Translations under genes and position numbers: made by a program
NCBI GenBank assembly: GCA_000437855.1
Contig: FR902169.1
Span: 1-64,000, forward strand
Length of the DNA stretch: 64,000 nt
Origin: Clostridium sp. CAG:567
GTDB taxonomy: Bacteria > Bacillota > Clostridia > TANB77 > CAG-508
Direction: 5' to 3'
Notes under the pieces: model-generated
What the model saw: only the letters and a program-made list of their open reading frames with translations
What the model was told of the DNA's origin: nothing
Database searches by the model: none
Part shown: positions 17,804 to 26,579 of the stretch, piece after piece
Position numbering within the stretch: the stretch's first letter is position 1
How the letters are laid out: every line of letters starts with the position of its first letter

Positions 17804-19189
17804 CTAAGGATTTAACGATTTTTCTTCTTTTGTATATTCGTTGATAGAATCACCCAAAAGCATTTTAACACTATCAACATATTTTTGCAACTCTTTTCGT
17901 TGCGTTTCTATTGGAAGATCTGTGTAAGTGTCCATTGTTTGCCTTATATCCGAATGTCCTAAAGTTTCTTCCATAACTTTATAGTCAATTCCAACAGAGT
18001 AACTATTTGTAGAATATGAATGTCTTAATTTGTGATTATGTGCATTATCTTCAATTCCAATAAACTTACAAATTCTTTTTAAACAGTCATTTAAAGTACT
18101 ATCAGTAAAAACATTACCCTTTTTATTACAAAATAACAAATCGTTTTCATTTGGTTTCATATTTTTAATGGCATGTTCTAAAACTGGCTGTGTTAATTCA
18201 GTAAGTACAATATCACGCTCTCCACTTGGTGTTTTTGTTCTATCTCCTAAAATAGTATGTCCTTGTTTATCCAAAGTTGTAGTTCTTTTTATGTGTAATA
18301 ACCCATTTTCTAAATCTACATCTTGTTTTTTTAAACCTAAAACTTCTCCAATACGTAACCCACAATGAATTGCTATTAAATATTCATCTCTATGTGAATA
18401 TTTAAAATCTGGACTATAAAGATATATTAGTAATTTTTTAAAATCCTCAATATTAAAAGATTTTACTTTCTCTGTTTTTATAATACTTTGAGGCATTTTT
18501 ATTCCATAATATCCAGCAAAATAATCTTCTTCAATAAATTTTCTTTCTTTTGCTATTCCAAAGGCTTGTTTTAATAATTGATAATCTTTTCTCAATGTGT
18601 TTTGAGCATATCCTTTTTCTCTCTCATAATTTAGGAAATCTTCAACATCTTTTCTTGATATTTTATCAATTTTTTTATCAAACCAAGAACCAGAGTTTCT
18701 TTTAACGCGTTTTAAAATCTCTGAATAAGTTCTGTATGTGTTATCATTGTTGGTTCCATTGTTATTTTTTTGTTTCATAAACTCAAGTGTTATTCCTTCA
18801 ATTGTCATTGGAGATATTTTTTCTTTATTCGGTTTAGATTTTAATCCTCCTGGATTATCCTTTTTAAATTGTTCAGATTTATAAATTGCTTCATTTTGAG
18901 TTGCTCCTGTAAATTTTTTTCTAATTGTTTCTCCTGTTTCTTCATCAACTCCTACTACAATTGTTACACTATATTGCTCAGATATATAGAACTTATCGCA
19001 ATGCTCGTTATCGGAACAATTATGGCAATCTGGACATTTATTCATTAGTTTAAGATTTCTTCTGTGATTGCAAAAATCTTTGTTTAAGCATTTGCTACAT
19101 TTAGGACACATAGGTCTATCATTTTTTACTCGTGCTTTTTTTACCAAATATGGTGCTTTTTCATTATAATTTTTCTTCCTTTTGGTCAT
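17804..19189 (-). CDS. int: Tyrosine integrase with duplicated N-terminal Cys4 motif
   Basis: 461 aa integrase of the tRNA-Pro element. Two copies of CxxCxxCx5C (Cys 28/31/34/40 and 52/55/58/64) form a likely zinc-binding N-terminus; then an arm-binding AP2-like segment (about 75-115), a core-binding SAM-like domain (about 130-240), and the catalytic domain (about 255-450) with Arg in IHCGLRIGEVLGLK, HKLRHSYST, and LGHSDIRQTMDTY with the Tyr nucleophile. Catalyses insertion into and, with the excisionase, release from tRNA-Pro. It lies 130 bp from the distal att site. Same strand and probably same transcript as xis. Confidence 0.93.
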   Translation of the reverse strand: MTKRKKNYNEKAPYLVKKARVKNDRPMCPKCSKCLNKDFCNHRRNLKLMNKCPDCHNCSDNEHCDKFYISEQYSVTIVVGVDEETGETIRKKFTGATQNEAIYKSEQFKKDNPGGLKSKPNKEKISPMTIEGITLEFMKQKNNNGTNNDNTYRTYSEILKRVKRNSGSWFDKKIDKISRKDVEDFLNYEREKGYAQNTLRKDYQLLKQAFGIAKERKFIEEDYFAGYYGIKMPQSIIKTEKVKSFNIEDFKKLLIYLYSPDFKYSHRDEYLIAIHCGLRIGEVLGLKKQDVDLENGLLHIKRTTTLDKQGHTILGDRTKTPSGERDIVLTELTQPVLEHAIKNMKPNENDLLFCNKKGNVFTDSTLNDCLKRICKFIGIEDNAHNHKLRHSYSTNSYSVGIDYKVMEETLGHSDIRQTMDTYTDLPIETQRKELQKYVDSVKMLLGDSINEYTKEEKSLNP

Positions 19190-19219
19190 TTTGTATTCTC
19201 CTTTTTCTTGTAAATTTCG

Positions 19220-19277
19220 AAGAATACCTTGTCAAATCAAGTTTTTTAGATTATAATAGATTTAGCAAGGTATTCTT
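19220..19277. repeat. Inverted repeat between xis and int
   Basis: Perfect arms aagaataccttg (19220-19231) and caaggtattctt (19266-19277), 34-nt apart. In the xis-int intergenic region it may form an RNA hairpin affecting int expression, or be a binding site. Confidence 0.5.
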
Positions 19278-19367
19278 GCTAAAGATAATTTTAAGTCTTA
19301 AGCTTATTGCTTAAGCAAAGTTTTGTATTGAAGATTTAAAGGGCAAATTTAAATCTTCTTTTTCTTT

Positions 19368-19550
19368 CTAGTTTTTTTCATTATTTAAATATTTTTTTAA
19401 GTTATCTTCACTTATTAATAGTTTTCTTCCAACATATCTTGCACCAGACTCTTTCATTTTCATTATAGCATAAGCTGTTTCTTTTGTAACGTGTAATCCT
19501 TTGCAAATATCTTGTGCTGAAAACATTTTAATTCCACACATATTTTCCAT
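19368..19550 (-). CDS. xis: Excisionase/helix-turn-helix protein
   Basis: 60 aa. MerR-like winged helix of the excisionase type: FSAQDICKGLHVTKETAYAIMK is the recognition helix region, then GARYVGRKLLISEDNLKKYLNNEK as the wing and last helix (the excisionase/DNA-binding-protein signature GxK(x)xxS.xxLxxYL). It would bend attachment DNA and bias the integrase to excision. The SD AAAGGAGA is present. It sits directly upstream of int and behind a ~270-nt leader. Confidence 0.85.
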   Translation of the reverse strand: MENMCGIKMFSAQDICKGLHVTKETAYAIMKMKESGARYVGRKLLISEDNLKKYLNNEKN

Positions 19551-19825
19551 AGTATTTGTCTCCTTTCGTTTGTATTTTGTAATCTACATTTATCTCATAC
19601 CCTAAATTACACTGGGCTTTTACTGGTCGTTGATTTTTCAAATCTTTGGAATTTCACCACTACCCCATCAGGGCTAGCTACACTCTTTGCGTGCGATGGT
19701 ACTTTTAAACCACTCAAGCTGAGACTGTGTAGAAGAGCATTTCTGCTTCTATCCAGTAACGGATTATTCAATTTTCAATGTGCTATCCGTGATTAGTTTT
19801 TGCTAACCATTTAATAACTACTAAC
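19551..19825 (-). ncRNA. Long, probably structured leader of xis-int
   Basis: From the promoter at 19830-19858 to the xis ATG there are about 270 nt with no gene. This stretch is far richer in G and C than its surroundings and has local hairpins on the minus strand: agaagca-GAAA-tgct..ttct (near 19735), ctaGccc-TGAT-gggGtag (near 19670). Such composition in an AT-rich element suggests a constrained RNA, for example an attenuator or regulatory leader. I do not recognise an Rfam family by eye. Confidence 0.45.
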
Positions 19826-19829
19826 AAAT

Positions 19830-19858
19830 ATTTTAGCATTAGCTATTGCATATGTCAA
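19830..19858 (-). promoter_or_regulatory. Promoter of xis-int
   Basis: Minus strand TTGACA (19858-19853), 17-nt spacer, TAAAAT (19835-19830). Overlaps, back to back, the plus-strand promoter at 19846-19874. Confidence 0.75.
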
Positions 19859-19874
19859 TAGTTTGTGATAAAAT
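19846..19874 (+). promoter_or_regulatory. Promoter of the DUF6076-like gene
   Basis: TTGCAT (19846-19851), 17-nt spacer, TAAAAT (19869-19874) preceded by TGTGA. Its -35 box lies between the -35 and -10 boxes of the divergent xis promoter, so only one of the two could be occupied at a time. Confidence 0.65.
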
Positions 19875-19911
19875 ATTTTCAATAAATAACAGAGAGTGAC
19901 GGTGAGGTAAC

Positions 19912-20913
19912 ATGGAAAGATTTGAATTACGTTTAAAAAATCAATTTTTTATAAATAAGTTTAATAAATACAAATTTATGGCATACCAAGATTTAAGATT
20001 TAATCAAAAACATAAAAGTTATGAAATTTATAATAGATATGAGAAAATCAAGTTAGGAGTTCAATTATGTGACTTTTTAAATACTGATTTTTCAGATTTA
20101 AATAGTATTAGAGAATTCATTGATAAATATGGTATTACAACAATAGCTCATCTATCTGATATAAAAATTTATCAGTATTATTCTGAAAAAGAATATAATG
20201 AAATGGTTGATGATGTTATAAATAATTTAAAAAACAAATTAGAAATGTATAAAAATGCTTTCATTGCTGATATTACATATATCTATAATTTAAATGACTT
20301 AGAAGAATTGAATGATTTAACTACTATACAGAGATTACATATATTAAGAGATAGTAAAAAAGAATCTGAAGTAAGAAAATTATATGATTCAAATAATTTG
20401 AAATTAACTTTAAATAATTTTGGAGATTTTACAGAGTTTTCTATAACAAGAGAAGATGACGCACAAGAGATTGCAAAAAATGTTAATACAGATTATTTAA
20501 ATACATATTGTTTTGAGAGCAATGATATAATTCAAACATTTATAATTGAATTATTTGAAATGACTGAAATAGAAAGTACGGCTATTAAAAAATGTAAGAA
20601 TTGTGGCAAATTCTTTGTTCCAGATAATAGAGTTGATGAGTTGTATTGTAATAGTATTTATGAAAATAATAAAACTTGTAAAGAGGTTGGACCTTTTAGA
20701 ACTAAACAAAAGCTTATGCAAGAAAACGATGATTTAAGAATTTATAGAAATGTTTATCAAAAGTTATTATTAAGAACAAGAAGAAATCCTAATAATGACC
20801 AGTATGAAAGAGATTTCCATGAATTCAAACAAAAAAATATCGAATTAAAGGAAAAGGTTGAAGAAGGAAAATTAACTCAAGCTGAATATATGGAATGGCT
20901 TGAGAAACAATAA
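19912..20913 (+). CDS. DUF6076-like zinc-ribbon protein of mobile elements
   Basis: 333 aa. The first ~210 residues are helical and charged without a known motif. Around residue 225 there is a Cys cluster, CKNCGKFFVPDNRVDELYC, then a further Cys (NNKTCKEVG), matching the treble-clef-like zinc motif seen in DUF6076 proteins of clostridial integrative elements. The C-terminus (about 250-333) is a helical Lys/Glu-rich tail. GGTGAGG precedes the ATG. Function unknown; its promoter is entwined with that of xis-int. A regulatory or phage-defence role is possible but unproved. Confidence 0.6.
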   Translation: MERFELRLKNQFFINKFNKYKFMAYQDLRFNQKHKSYEIYNRYEKIKLGVQLCDFLNTDFSDLNSIREFIDKYGITTIAHLSDIKIYQYYSEKEYNEMVDDVINNLKNKLEMYKNAFIADITYIYNLNDLEELNDLTTIQRLHILRDSKKESEVRKLYDSNNLKLTLNNFGDFTEFSITREDDAQEIAKNVNTDYLNTYCFESNDIIQTFIIELFEMTEIESTAIKKCKNCGKFFVPDNRVDELYCNSIYENNKTCKEVGPFRTKQKLMQENDDLRIYRNVYQKLLLRTRRNPNNDQYERDFHEFKQKNIELKEKVEEGKLTQAEYMEWLEKQ

Positions 20914-20928
20914 AATTATAAATTTATT

Positions 20929-20977
20929 TTTACCAATCACCACCAAATCAATTAACCTATGGTGGCAATTAGGTAAA
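20929..20977 (+). repeat. Imperfect inverted repeat before the Fic gene
   Basis: tttaccaatcaccacc ... ggtggcaattaggtaaa, about 16-bp arms with small mismatches and a 16-nt loop, ending 8 nt before the Fic ribosome binding site. Could be an operator or an mRNA hairpin; no T-run, so not a normal terminator. Confidence 0.5.
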
Positions 20978-20999
20978 AATATCTATGGAGGTTTTGAAT

Positions 21000-21968
21000 A
21001 TGGAAAATTATCCACCTTATACGATAACTGACAAAATGTTAAATTATGTATCAGATATAATGAAAAAAATTGGAGAAGCTAATTATTTTGAAAGTTTAAA
21101 TAGATATCCTGAATTAAGAAGAAAATCAAGGATTAGGTCAATTCATTCTTCTTTGGCAATAGAAAATAATCAACTATCATTATTTCAAGTTGAAGATGTA
21201 ATAAATGGAAAAATGGTAATCGGAGACCAAAAAGATATTCAAGAAGTAAAAAATGCTTATGAAGCCTATGAACAAATTGATAAAGTAAATCCTTATTCTG
21301 TAGAAGATTTAAAGAAAATACATGGAATATTAACTTTTCTAGTTGAAAAAGATGCAGGAAAATTTAGAAATCATGGGGAAGCTGTTTATGATGGGAATGT
21401 TGAGATTTTTATGGCACCACCACATAGATTAGTTCCAACTTTAATGGATAATTTATTTAATTGGATGAATGAAGTTAAAGACACCATAAATCCACTTATA
21501 CTATCTTCAGTATTTCACTATGAATTTGTATTTATACATCCATTTTCTGATGGTAATGGTAGAACTGCAAGAATTTGGCAAACTGCAATTTTATCACATT
21601 GGGAAAAAGCTTTTACTTATTTACCTATTGAAAGTATGATAAAGAAGAGTCAAAATGAGTATTACAAAGTAATTGATAATTGTAATAAAGCTGGAAATGC
21701 TACTGAATTTATTGAGTTTATGCTTAAAATGATAGATGATACAATTGATGAAATAACAAAAACTACTACACAAGAAACTGCACAGGAAACTACACAAGAA
21801 AAAATTTTAAAGCTTATAAAAAGTAACCCTAGTATAACTCAAACTCAAATGGCAAAAGTTCTTGGTATTACTAGGGATGGTGTTTCTTATAATATAAAAC
21901 AATTAAAAGATAATGGTATTATTGAAAGAGTCGGAGCAACAAAAAATGGATATTGGATTGTAAAATAA
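21000..21968 (+). CDS. Fic family enzyme with C-terminal winged helix
   Basis: About 322 aa. The start at 21000 is preferred because GGAGG lies 8 nt before it; the upstream in-frame ATG (20985) overlaps that SD. Fic_N-like region with SSLAIENN near residue 52, which fits the inhibitory (S/T)xxxE(G/N) helix of class II Fic proteins. The core motif HPFSDGNGRTAR (His about 180) is complete (HPFx[D/E]GNGRxxR), so it should transfer AMP (or another nucleotide part) to a target hydroxyl. A Thr/Gln/Glu linker follows, then a winged helix-turn-helix (about 262-322) as in the common Fic-HTH proteins. It is cargo of the tRNA-Pro element. Confidence 0.92.
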   Translation: MENYPPYTITDKMLNYVSDIMKKIGEANYFESLNRYPELRRKSRIRSIHSSLAIENNQLSLFQVEDVINGKMVIGDQKDIQEVKNAYEAYEQIDKVNPYSVEDLKKIHGILTFLVEKDAGKFRNHGEAVYDGNVEIFMAPPHRLVPTLMDNLFNWMNEVKDTINPLILSSVFHYEFVFIHPFSDGNGRTARIWQTAILSHWEKAFTYLPIESMIKKSQNEYYKVIDNCNKAGNATEFIEFMLKMIDDTIDEITKTTTQETAQETTQEKILKLIKSNPSITQTQMAKVLGITRDGVSYNIKQLKDNGIIERVGATKNGYWIVK

Positions 21969-22001
21969 AATTGAAATAATAAAGTATAAAGGAGTTAAGT
22001 A

Positions 22002-23750
22002 ATGAAAGAATCAATAAAAAACATAATAATATCAATATCAATAATTATAATTGCTATTCTAATATCTTTATTTTTTATAAATAATTCTAATACTTCACTT
22101 AACAATAAAAAGAGTAAGGGAATAGGCATAGGCAGTAGGACAATAAATATTAATATTTTAGATAATAAAATACTTTGTGAAGATGTAATATTGTTTAATA
22201 TGCATTCAAGAGAAGAACTTAAGTACAAGTTTTTTCAAGAATATGATTATTTGAACAATACCAAGCTTTATATAAACAATTCAGATAATTTTTATTCGAC
22301 AAGTTTAAAAATGGATTTATTAAAAGGCTATATAAATATAGATAAAAGGTTATTAAATGGTTTAAAAATCACAGATAAAAATGTAAGTATAAAATTAACA
22401 TATGAACTAGATCTAGATTATATTACAAGATACACAAATACAGATGTTTTACCTCTTTATATGGATTTAGAAAATATAGATTACTTAAATAATTTAACAA
22501 TAAACTTGAATTCAAATTATACAATTACAAATTTAACTGTAGATAATGCAGAAATAAGCAAAACTAAAGATGGATATGCTGTTAATATGAATAATATAAA
22601 CAACAGTGATGATATGAATATATTATTTAATATGAATACATATCTTAGTAACACAATAAATTCTGATTATGTTAATCCTAATATCTTAAAGGAAACTGAA
22701 GACTATGACTATATTAATGAAAGAATATATATTTTAGTGATAATAATAACTATTTCTGTAATATTATTAATATTATCATTAATTATTAATAACCAAAAAA
22801 AGACTACTAATTATCGAAGAGATACATCAAATTTAATTTCTCCAATCTTAGCTGAAGCTATCATAGATGGGAAAATTGGATTAAAGGAATTAATAATGAC
22901 TACTATTGTAGAATTAAATATTAGAGGAAACATCAATATTATAAATAATGATACATTAGAACTAGTATCTTATGATAATCTTGAAATATATGAGCAAAGC
23001 ATTGTAAATCTTCTATTTAAAAATAAAACTATAAAATTTAGTGATATAAATAATACTTTTGCTAATTCAAATAAATCAACAATACAGTTTACTCAAAAAA
23101 TGAGTTTAATTAAAGAATGTTTATTAGAGAAAATTTATTCTATGAATATTTTTTCTAAGGGACTTACATTTTTAAATAAAGCTATTGGACTTTGTACTAT
23201 TTTAATTAGCATAAATATGCCACAAATACTTTTGAATAATTCAAGTTCAATGAAAAAATTCTTTTTTATATTAAGTCTTCTTATTACTTTTTATTATATA
23301 AAAAGTAATATTGGCAAAAAGACTATAAGAGAAGAAATTATAACTAATAATAAAAGGCGAACGGTAATAGATATAAGAATAGTATTTCTACTTATATTAA
23401 CGGTATTTATAATAATAAGTACTTCTATAAGTGTTGCTAAATATCATATTGTATTTTTTATGTTTACATTACTTGCAATTTGTCTAAATATTTATATAGC
23501 ATATCATAGTCAAGGTATCATCTTAACTAAAGAAGGAAAGGAAGAACAATTAAAGCTGGTAGAATTGAAAAATTATATAAATGATTATAGTTTAATCAGG
23601 AATAGAGATTTAGAATCAGTTATTATTTGGGATAAATATTTAGCTTATGCAACAGCTTTCGGAATACCAAATAAGATTACAAATAGTATATATGAAGAAT
23701 GGTATAATTTAAACATAAACTTACAAGTAGTAGAAAAAATACTGAGTTAA
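22002..23750 (+). CDS. DUF2207-type membrane protein
   Basis: 582 aa. N-terminal membrane helix (about 7-27), a large extracytoplasmic beta domain (about 45-235), helix at about 244-264, cytoplasmic region with a winged-helix look (about 285-370), then two pairs of helices (about 398-430 and 470-515). The C-terminal YINDYSLIRNRDLESVIIWDKYLAYATAFGI is the DUF2207 ending (D..W.xYL.YA.A.G). Function of the family is unknown. Composition is even more AT-rich than the flanks and it is part of the mobile element's cargo. GGAG precedes the ATG, 33 bp after the Fic stop, so probably the same transcript. Confidence 0.75.
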   Translation: MKESIKNIIISISIIIIAILISLFFINNSNTSLNNKKSKGIGIGSRTININILDNKILCEDVILFNMHSREELKYKFFQEYDYLNNTKLYINNSDNFYSTSLKMDLLKGYINIDKRLLNGLKITDKNVSIKLTYELDLDYITRYTNTDVLPLYMDLENIDYLNNLTINLNSNYTITNLTVDNAEISKTKDGYAVNMNNINNSDDMNILFNMNTYLSNTINSDYVNPNILKETEDYDYINERIYILVIIITISVILLILSLIINNQKKTTNYRRDTSNLISPILAEAIIDGKIGLKELIMTTIVELNIRGNINIINNDTLELVSYDNLEIYEQSIVNLLFKNKTIKFSDINNTFANSNKSTIQFTQKMSLIKECLLEKIYSMNIFSKGLTFLNKAIGLCTILISINMPQILLNNSSSMKKFFFILSLLITFYYIKSNIGKKTIREEIITNNKRRTVIDIRIVFLLILTVFIIISTSISVAKYHIVFFMFTLLAICLNIYIAYHSQGIILTKEGKEEQLKLVELKNYINDYSLIRNRDLESVIIWDKYLAYATAFGIPNKITNSIYEEWYNLNINLQVVEKILS

Positions 23751-23800
23751 TTTTTAAAGTTTTATAGATACAATATTAATAAAAGTTATTATTATTTCAT

Positions 23801-23845
23801 AATAGCTAAAACTAGTAATTATTATTAGTTTTAGCTATTATCTTC
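23801..23845. terminator. Bidirectional hairpin between convergent cargo genes
   Basis: Perfect 14-bp arms aatagctaaaacta/tagttttagctatt, 11-nt loop. T-richness after the stem is moderate on plus (atcttctt) and weak on minus. Confidence 0.55.
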
Positions 23846-23964
23846 TTAACTATAATTATATTAATTTAAAATACTTTTAATATAATCTTTTTAAAAAATA
23901 ATGACTTAATGCATAATCAGCAATTAAAATAATTAAACCGATTAAGTTATGAAAAATCATTGAA

Positions 23965-24270
23965 TTACATCATTGAATTTTGTTGGATTTGTAATGATTT
24001 GTTTATTAATGCATCATCTCCTACGTTATTAAATATACCACCAGATATTAGCAAGATTATCATTATGACAGTTAAAATAGTAGAAGCAACGATACCTATA
24101 GTGGAAAAAATATTTTTTTCTTTCTTGCTAGAAATAATAGCTAATATTAATGCAATTATTTCAAATATTAATGCTATAATAATTCCTAAATTTGAATATA
24201 GTATCCATCCAATAATAAATAATAAAATTGAAATTATTCCTAATATTTTATACTTACTCACCCTATTCAT
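23965..24270 (-). CDS. Small membrane protein, DUF4190-like
   Basis: 101 aa; three hydrophobic helices (about 10-25, 28-46, 55-80) with a short KKEKN loop, in the layout of DUF4190/TM2-neighbour small proteins. No motif identifies a function. AAAAGGAGGAATG: a strong SD precedes the ATG. It is transcribed towards the DUF2207 gene inside the tRNA-Pro element. Confidence 0.55.
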   Translation of the reverse strand: MNRVSKYKILGIISILLFIIGWILYSNLGIIIALIFEIIALILAIISSKKEKNIFSTIGIVASTILTVIMIILLISGGIFNNVGDDALINKSLQIQQNSMM

Positions 24271-24366
24271 TCCTCCTTTTTGTTAAGTATAATATATTGG
24301 GTTATAGTTGTCAAATGTAACACGAATAATTCAATAATTTCATAACAAAATATGAATATTCTAAAT

Positions 24367-25674
24367 TTATCTGTTTCTAATTTTCTTATTCCTATCAGTT
24401 TTTATCAATGTATCTTCTCTTTCCTTATTTTGTATATTTCTATTATAATCATCTCTAATTATAAAATATTTCCCAACAATCCTATCACAAGCATTTCTTT
24501 GTGCATGAATAATATCAATATTTTCAGTAAGTTCATTAATTTCTTTTTTAATTATATTTTTATCATTATCATTTGTAGCTTTATGATATTTTCTCCATAA
24601 ATCTTCCCTTTTCCCTTTCAAGTTAGGTAATTTACATTCTAAATCTAATTTATAATTTTCTACTTCTTTAATAGACTCAAATTTGTGCCTAACTAGAAAA
24701 TTTATTTCTTCAAATATCATATTATTTTTTCTCTTTTGCTTATAATACTCTGGTGTCATTTCTCTATATTCATTTTTAGCAGGTAATATTTTAAAAGCAT
24801 ATAAATAATGCACATATAATCTATATAGTGAGCTTGTTTGCAATAAAAATTTATTTATTTTTGGTCCAGTATATAGTTTTCTATAATATTTCTTTTTAAA
24901 ATTTGCAACTGGTGGTAATTCTTCTTTCGAATATCTATAAATTCTTTCTTTAATTCCTTGAACTGAATATTTATCTCCAAAAGCCCTATCAATTCTTACA
25001 TTTCTTGAAAAATAAGGTGTTTTCATTGTAAGATATTTGCCACCATCTTTAATATTTTCATAGCCTTTTGCTTTTAGAACTAATTTAAAGTCAGAATACT
25101 TTTTAACAGAATTTATTGCTTCATCCATATCAGTTATTATCTTTTGAATTTTTTCATCTCTACGGTTAAAATAATCAATATTATTTTGTCTAAATTCTTT
25201 TTCTTTATCAGCTTTAGGAGTATTTACAATAGATAGCCCATAATTTAAACATAATCTGTCAGAAGCTTCTTTCATAAATGCAATTTCTGCATTAGAATTA
25301 TGATATTTATTTCCATCTACAAAAGAAACAGAATTTATAATTATGTGATTATGGACATTTTGCTTATTTATATGAGTACAAATAACAACTTGATATTTAT
25401 CTCCCCATAGTTCTTCAGCAAGTTCTTTTCCAATTTGATTCGCTTTTTCTGGAGGTACTTCATATCCTTTAAATGATTGTATTATATGATAACCTAATGT
25501 TTTGCCTTCTTTATGAAAGAATTTTTTTGTAAGTGCCATTTCTTCATAAGTAGTATCCACATTACAATTAATACCTGATACTAAAATTCCATGTTCTGTT
25601 TTTTCTCCATTTTTACCATAATTGATAACTGCTTGTAAATTACTTTTAATTGTTTTTATTTTTATTACCGCCAT
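24367..25674 (-). CDS. Relaxase / mobilization nuclease (MOBP type)
   Basis: About 435 aa. The ATG at 25674 has AGGAGGTGA in front; the upstream GTG (25683) lies within that SD. N-terminal relaxase domain: MAVIKIKTIKSNLQAVINYG, nucleophile-region and a conserved NVHNHIIINS (near residue 110), the His-x-His-type metal motif of MobA/VirD2 relaxases; TLGYHIIQSFKG provides the first conserved His. The second half is helical and Lys-rich. It should nick oriT and pilot the single strand through a helper type IV system. It follows mobC by 12 bp. Confidence 0.9.
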   Translation of the reverse strand: MAVIKIKTIKSNLQAVINYGKNGEKTEHGILVSGINCNVDTTYEEMALTKKFFHKEGKTLGYHIIQSFKGYEVPPEKANQIGKELAEELWGDKYQVVICTHINKQNVHNHIIINSVSFVDGNKYHNSNAEIAFMKEASDRLCLNYGLSIVNTPKADKEKEFRQNNIDYFNRRDEKIQKIITDMDEAINSVKKYSDFKLVLKAKGYENIKDGGKYLTMKTPYFSRNVRIDRAFGDKYSVQGIKERIYRYSKEELPPVANFKKKYYRKLYTGPKINKFLLQTSSLYRLYVHYLYAFKILPAKNEYREMTPEYYKQKRKNNMIFEEINFLVRHKFESIKEVENYKLDLECKLPNLKGKREDLWRKYHKATNDNDKNIIKKEINELTENIDIIHAQRNACDRIVGKYFIIRDDYNRNIQNKEREDTLIKTDRNKKIRNR

Positions 25675-25686
25675 TAAAATCACCTC

Positions 25687-26007
25687 CTATTCTCTTGAAT
25701 ATATTTTCTTTTGGAATTCTAAAATAAATTTATTAATAGTATTTCTTAAATAATCAAGTTCATCTGCCCCAGCATATCCTCTTATATTAACTCTAATTGC
25801 TATTTGATTTATATTATTTGCTATGCCAGAAATTTGTTTTGTAAATTCTCTTATTTCTTCTGTAGGTTGTTCTTTTATTTTATAACCTTTAATACAGCTT
25901 CTTAAAAATTCAGATTCATTCAATCCTGCTTTTTTAGATTTTGTTTTTAATAAATTTTCTTCTTCTTGGTTTATCCAAAATTGTTTTTTGATTGTTTTTT
26001 CTCTCAT
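25687..26007 (-). CDS. mobC: MobC relaxosome accessory protein
   Basis: 106 aa from the ATG at 26007 (a TTG seven codons earlier sits on the SD). N-terminal ribbon-helix-helix-like part (KKQFWINQEEENLLKTKSKKAGLNESEFLRSCI) and the MobC C-terminal helix pair (ISGIANNINQIAIRVN, with the conserved NxxNQIA). MobC proteins bind oriT and open the strand for the relaxase. Co-transcribed with the relaxase; oriT-like sequence lies just upstream. Confidence 0.88.
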   Translation of the reverse strand: MREKTIKKQFWINQEEENLLKTKSKKAGLNESEFLRSCIKGYKIKEQPTEEIREFTKQISGIANNINQIAIRVNIRGYAGADELDYLRNTINKFILEFQKKIYSRE

Positions 26008-26038
26008 AATTTTATTTGCTCCTTTCAAAATTCTTTAT

Positions 26039-26130
26039 GGGGTTTGGGGAAAGAATTTCCCCATCAATTCATTTTTTCAAAAAATGACAAGCTGTATTTA
26101 TACGGGAGTATAAATGCGTCGCTTGCTTTA
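26039..26130. other. Putative origin of transfer (oriT)
   Basis: Upstream of mobC. Two inverted repeats: ggggaaa-gaa-tttcccc (26047-26063 region) and atttatac-GGGA-gtataaat (26096-26115). Directly after the second comes gcgtcgcttgc. The string TAAATGCGTCGCTT resembles the TAAGTGCGCCCT nick region found in many MOBP/MOBQ origins after an inverted repeat. Position, hairpin and nick-like box all agree; the exact nick base is not determined. Confidence 0.7.
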
Positions 26131-26253
26131 AATATTTCATTTGCCGATATGTGCCAATTTCTAACCCCATTTTTAAAAAAATTGGTACAAAAAAAGAAGA
26201 AATCTCATTTGAAATCTCTTCTAAAAAGTATTTTTATTGCTACTAAATGTGAT

Positions 26254-26568
26254 TTATTTTTCTTTGATAACGCCTGTATCTTTTAAGTAAAAATACATCT
26301 CTTTACCACCTAAAAGGAATATTTCCTTTTCCTCAAAATCACAAATTTCCATATAAATTTTAGCTAGTTTTTGGAACATTTTACATTCAGTTTCATTTAA
26401 TATCATTTCTCTATCTTCTAGTATTAATTGTAAATTTGGATATTTATTCATAATATCATTGAATTTTTCCCTTAATTCTTTATATTCTTCATTTCTATTT
26501 ATTAAATCAGTTTTTCTTTCTTCAATAGCCTCATTTAAATACATTTCATATAATCTTACTTCATCCAT
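26254..26568 (-). CDS. Hypothetical protein of the mobile element
   Basis: 104 aa, soluble, almost wholly helical with a likely coiled coil (about 5-45, EEYKELREKFNDIMNKY). Not recognised. GGAGGTACCAAA precedes the ATG and the gene is 12 bp after tnpV, so it belongs to the rep-tnpV transcript. Such small helical proteins often accompany TnpV in clostridial elements; role unknown. Confidence 0.55.
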   Translation of the reverse strand: MDEVRLYEMYLNEAIEERKTDLINRNEEYKELREKFNDIMNKYPNLQLILEDREMILNETECKMFQKLAKIYMEICDFEEKEIFLLGGKEMYFYLKDTGVIKEK

Positions 26569-26579
26569 TTTGGTACCTC

